Origin: Spirodela intermedia
Lineage: Eukaryota; Streptophyta; Magnoliopsida; Alismatales; Araceae
Direction: 5' to 3'
DNA length: 64,000 bases
NCBI GenBank assembly: GCA_902729315.2
Contig: LR746273.1
Coordinates: 935,001 to 999,000 of the forward strand
Positions 60,101 through 64,000 of this stretch are shown here, piece after piece. The position numbers and the translations under genes were made by a program. Within the stretch, counting starts at the first letter, position 1, and the number at the start of each line of letters is the position of its first letter. The notes beneath the pieces were generated by a model. That model searched no databases and was not told the DNA's origin. It saw only the letters and a program-made list of their open reading frames with translations.

Positions 60101-62962
60101 TCTGAGCCAACACTAGGATTTTTATCCCATTTTTCTGATCAAAGGAATTGTTATTTCCTATCTTTAGTAATACCATTGCTGTTGCATATAAGGAGCTTAG
60201 TCCCTAGATTTGCATGTTGATATCGAAGTTCAATCTTCGAATAGGTCAGAAAACCTTGGAACTATATCCGTCATATTTTGTTTTGTTAGTGTCCAAAAGT
60301 GTTCTCTAGGTTCATTGAATGCGGAGCAATATCAAAACTGTTCTCTGATTCACGATTGGCATGTTCATCAAGTTGAATTAAATAGCTCTTTGGTTTGAAT
60401 TTAGAACTCTTTTCAGTTTAATAGATTGATAGATAGACACCTCATGATATCCACTTAGGAAGGTCCTGCTCGATCGTCACACAGGTTTTAGAGTGGTATT
60501 TGAATTACAATACCATCAGTATGGTTGTCTTTCAGACAACGTCTTGTGAAATCGTGGTGACGACGAGAGATTTCCTTGTCTATCAGTGGTCATGCAAATA
60601 GTGTATGATATCAGCTAGTGTTTAATGGTTGAAACGATCCTTTTCGATGCTTAAAAAAGGTGATTGATAATGTGTATGCGTCATTACAACATGACCTAAT
60701 CAGAGAATGCTATTCAAATTTTTACCTGAAAGATCTATTGCAGGAGATGGGACTTGGTGGAAAACAAATTATGGCCTCTAACCAATGTTTTTCAGTAGAA
60801 TTTTTGATTTTTTGACCAAAAAATTGATGATTTTCTAGGATCCTGGTGCGCTGAGAAACTGTCAGATCTAAGTTTTGTTGGTTCGCTTGCACAACTCCTT
60901 TCTCATTTCCCAATTGTCCTGTGACACTGTTGGGCTCTTCAACTATGCTTTCTAAACCTCGATGGCTTTTTAATACTAGACTTTGTCTTCTCAACTTCCA
61001 CTAAGAATTGATTTTTCTAAGCCACCTTTCCTAAAATAACGAACTATGAAAGATAACTTTGTGGTTCATATTCCGATCCCATACACCTAGTCTGGATGCC
61101 CTAGGCGGGACCTCTGGCTCCACTGTTTACATATGTTCCAACATCATTGAGGAGAACTCACAGTTGCTCTAACGTGACCCTGAAGTTCTTTGTCTTGTTC
61201 TTGGTCCACATGGACAACTTCTTTGAAGACTCCGTTGGGCTTGTTCGTCGTTTTTTTTTTTTTTTTTTTTGCAAATCAACTTCTTTTTCTTGGGAAACTC
61301 CCATTCTCTCTACTTCAAGGCTCATGTCCTTTTGTTCGCATTCAAGTGCAGCAACTTTCACTTATCAATATGAAATAATGTGCTGAAAAACATTATTTGA
61401 GGTTTTTTATGCTTCAAATTAATATACAGATCATGTAAGAGATTAGCTGCGAAGGGAACCTGGGAAAGGACTTTAAAAGAGGGAGATATCTGAGTATTTG
61501 AAGTCTCATATACATTTCAGGCGTCTGAGAATAATTCCATCAGGCATTTTTCACGCCCAAAAATGCATGCCAATAGAATATTATTCGGAAATGCATGCCA
61601 ATAGGATATTATTCGGTGAATCGATGTCACATCACGTATGATTCTGGCATGGCTTTTGTTATTTACTCATCAATGTTTTAAAATCTTCCATACTTTAGAT
61701 ATCATGATGATTATATTATAGCTGGATGACAGTTAATGGTCTTGACTTTGTTTACCTTGTTTCAGATGGTTTAGGACAATCGAAGAGCACCAGCTGGGCA
61801 TCACGGTATAAATCCATCGTCAACTCCATTGCCGAACATGTTTCCCAGGTGAGTGATGCCACTTCCTCGTAAGCAGAAATCTATTTCAGGCGAATATACT
61901 GTGTATTATGAGAAATTAATCAAGGTTGGGGGGGGATTGAGTATATCCAAAGATTCTTTCTCGGATCTGCCTGGTTGCCCACCTAAAGTTACTGTCTTGG
62001 TGTTCTTCAGGCATGGGAATGAGAGGTGGAATCTTCTCTTATATATGGATGATCGAATCTTGATGTATATCTTCAAAACCGTGTTTCATCTGCTTCTAGG
62101 TACCCATTTCTCTGTCCCTGAGGATTTCATCGCTCCGCGGAACGCTGAGGGTCCACATAAAGTCGCCCCCCTCGGATCAGCTATGGTTCGGCTTCACGTC
62201 GATGCCGGAGATCGAGTGGAACCTGGATTCTTCCGTGGGGGACTGCAAAGTGAGCAATGGGCACGTCACCTCGCTCCTCAGCAGCCGCTTCAAGGTCGGT
62301 GCAGATTGATAGATTCTCTCTTTGCTTGATTACTAAGTTACTTGATTGATTGGTATCTATTTATTTATTTTCAGACAGCCATCCAGGAGACTTTGGTACT
62401 CCCCAACTGTGAAAGCGTGAGTATTCCGTGGATGCTAGCGGAGAAGGACGATTGGGTCCCTCGGAGCGTCGCCCCCTTCATCTGGGTCGCCCGGCGGGAT
62501 GCCGGCGAGTCGCCGGCGGACGAGGTGGCGCCGCCCACCTCCCACTCCGGTGAATCGGTCAGGATCAAGAAAGGCTCGTCCGGGGACACAAAGAGTATCA
62601 TATCTCTGGACGACAATCTCCAGGAGGCCGCCACCGCCGCCGGTCCCCCCGGCACCAAAGATTCCGGCGAGATGGAGGGAGGCGGCGCCGCCGATCCCCT
62701 GCCGGAATCTTTAGGCAGGCCATCACCAGGCTATGAGGACCCCTCTCTCGGCGGAGGGCAGCGCAGCAGCCGCAGAGAGTCGACGGCGGAGCGAAGTACG
62801 TGCTCTCCTGACGATGGGCGGCCTAGGACGGGGAGGAAGACGAGGATGATGGACCTGGGGAGGAAGGTGACCGAGAAGCTGGAGGAGAAGAGGCGTCACA
62901 TCGAAGAGAAGAGCCGCCACATGGTCGAGAAGATGCTGGAAAATGTTGAGAAAAGGGTCTAA
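57166..62962 (+). CDS. TEX2-like PH/SMP-domain lipid-transfer protein
   Basis: Seven exons (57166-57351, 58297-58544, 58907-59588, 59675-60038, 61766-61848, 62100-62294, 62375-62962) encode about 781 residues. A single membrane segment covers residues 1-31 (LALVVGILIGVFAILAVEAV). A PH-like domain spans about 63-185 (GIVWVLEPERIPR to WEKEAWCKALRQA). The SMP domain, of the TULIP lipid-transfer type, begins near 373 (SNMRTPSYIGGITCTSLNLG) and continues through WAFEANIEYTGGIALEIETRL, PPSDQLWFGFTSMPEIEWNL and VSNGHVTSLLSSRFK. The C-terminus is Pro/Ser-rich and ends in a charged helix (KVTEKLEEKRRHIEEKSRHM). Animal TEX2 and yeast Nvj2 act at ER contact sites. A similar role here is inferred. The plant relatives I recall are At1g73200 and At1g17820. 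Confidence 0.9.
60039..61765 (+). other. Long intron 4 of the TEX2-like gene
   Basis: A 1.7-kb intron inside the SMP-coding region. It holds a poly-T run at about 61249-61271 and a 27-bp tandem duplication at about 61562-61615 (AATGCATGCCAATAG-ATATT unit). Two short Lys/Glu/Gln-rich minus-strand frames (60722-60994, 61158-61361) could be traces of a gag-like insertion, but I cannot confirm this. Confidence 0.5.
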
Positions 62963-63746
62963 AACCTCCCTGGCCAGTCGTATTGAAAAGGAAAAAAGAT
63001 ACCCCTTCCTTTTCTTCTTCTTCTTCTTCCTCTTTTCTCAGTGGTCCAGGCGCAGAAGTAGCCGTGCGGTCCACACAGCGAAACCCATCCTGGAGGAGGT
63101 ACAGAGCCAGCTACTGTTCCCTCTTGATGAAGTACCGTGCAGCCCACCAGGCCCATCAAGGAGATGAGATGGGGGGTGGGACAGCGGAGCTTCTCTCTCT
63201 CCCCTGCCTCTCTCTGCTGACTTACTTTTTGACTTTATACAAGAAGCTCACGTGGGGTCTGGAGATGGGGGGGGGGAGCTAACGGGCTTCCTCCATTGCG
63301 ATGAGATGAGCTGATCAACAATGAAGAGCTCCATCATTGCTACTGCTCTGTGACGCTTGCCGGTCTCCGCCGCCGATACACCGCCCCACGGCGGAATCAA
63401 TTAATGGGCTGCCGGAGGGCCGGCCGATGGCGGCGGCGGAGGCCCCCCACCCCCATTCCGTACCCTCCTCCGTCCCTCCCCCTACTCGGGAGGGATTCTC
63501 CTCCTGAAGCCGCAAGGTCAGCGCGGGGCAGAAGGTGAGAGAGATGGCGACAGGGCCGAGGGGAAACAGTAGCCCGCCGCTGCCAGTGTTGAATGAGACC
63601 TCCAAAAAAAAATGCACTCACAGCAGCGAGACACCAAAAGGGGAAGAAGATGAAGGAAGATAGATACATCGAGCGTAGTCCCCCCACCCTTCCCTCTCTC
63701 TCTCTCTCTCTCTTCTCTCTCTAAATCTGGCCAAGGGTGGGAGGGG
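62963..63746. other. Convergent spacer
   Basis: It holds the 3' UTRs of the TEX2-like gene and the minus-strand small gene. Contents include a (TTC)n run at 63014-63030, a poly-G run at about 63265-63276 and a CT run at 63696-63720. Overlapping low-complexity frames on both strands are not supported. Confidence 0.5.
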
Positions 63747-63998
63747 TCAGCAGAAGAAGCCGTAACAGCCGTCGTCGAAGTTGAGGGCGTAGCTCAGGGG
63801 GTCGTAGCGGAAGCTGAAGCGCTGCCGCTTCCTGGTTCGGTCCTTGCTCACCTGCCGCCTCATCTCCGCTCGCACCCGCCAGAAGAGGCTGCGCAATCTC
63901 CTCTGCCCCTCCTCCAACAGCGCCCCCGCCCCGCAGCCGGCCAACTCCACTACCGCCACCACCACCATAGCCGCCGCCGCCAGAAGATCTCTTGCTCT
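63747..63998 (-). CDS. Small conserved-looking protein, 5' end probably outside the window
   Basis: The frame ends RYDPLSYALNFDDGCYGFFC and carries a basic stretch RLRSLFWRVRAEMRRQVSKD. The combination of a Trp/Arg-rich helix and a PLSYALNFDDG motif is familiar from short uncharacterised angiosperm proteins of about 80-100 residues, but I cannot name the family. A Met codon lies at 63968. The frame stays open with plausible residues (ARDLLAAAA) to the window edge, so the true start may lie beyond 64000. It converges with the TEX2-like gene. Confidence 0.5.
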   Translation of the reverse strand, partial: RARDLLAAAAMVVVAVVELAGCGAGALLEEGQRRLRSLFWRVRAEMRRQVSKDRTRKRQRFSFRYDPLSYALNFDDGCYGFFC

Positions 63999-64000
63999 CA

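Noticed and set aside
63315-63687. Overlapping 96-100-codon minus-strand frames
   Set aside because: They are in different frames over a GC-rich convergent 3' region. Translations are Gly/Arg/Ser low complexity without family resemblance.

Overview
This is nuclear DNA from a flowering plant. Every large gene is interrupted by GT-AG introns. The proteome is plant-specific (plastid S1 protein, Dof and AP2/ERF factors, P-class PPR, SUC3-type sucrose carrier, DUF789, HDEL-tailed BiP). The introns and spacers are AT-rich, and GA/CT microsatellites are abundant. GC-rich first exons and the sucrose-carrier subtype would fit a monocot or another non-eudicot angiosperm, but the sequence alone does not settle the lineage. 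No CRISPR, operon or prokaryotic feature is present.

Layout. 0.2-7.0 kb (+): plastid S1-domain RNA-binding protein, 14 exons. 9.0-9.3 kb (-): 90-residue conserved-looking protein. 11.4-13.8 kb (+): autophagy protease ATG4, 7 exons, tail to tail with BiP (14.0-17.4 kb, -, 8 exons), whose promoter carries an ER-stress element. 18.3-20.3 kb (+): mitochondrial-type PPR protein. 21.7 kb (-): 43-residue basic microprotein. 22.5 kb (-): a tRNA gene just downstream of MutS2 (22.7-26.6 kb, -, 5 exons). 27.3-30.9 kb (-): plastid-type TPR protein, 3 exons. 32.0-35.2 kb (-): clathrin light chain, 3 exons. 36.0-42.5 kb (+): SUC3/SUT2-clade sucrose transporter, 14 exons. 45.1-45.7 kb (+): Dof transcription factor. 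46.4-49.1 kb: a decayed ERF gene fragment and a minus-strand Ty3/gypsy remnant with one recognisable LTR. 49.7-50.8 kb (-): AP2/ERF (DREB A-6-like) factor. 53.9-56.2 kb (+): DUF789 protein, 6 exons. 57.2-63.0 kb (+): TEX2-like PH/SMP lipid-transfer protein, 7 exons. 63.7 kb to the window end (-): small conserved-looking protein, probably cut by the window edge.

The genes are mostly independent housekeeping or regulatory units. Two arrangements may be functional. BiP and ATG4 (ER protein folding and autophagy) converge with only 114 bp between their stop codons. BiP/PPR and clathrin light chain/SUT are divergent pairs sharing roughly 0.8 kb of upstream DNA.

All exon boundaries were read by eye from GT/AG sites, reading-frame continuity and remembered family conservation. 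No database search or transcript was available. I did not find a clear novel system. The most interesting items are the ERF pseudogene fragment next to the gypsy remnant, the tRNA behind MutS2, an open intron-retention tail in the TPR gene, and the BiP/ATG4 convergence.
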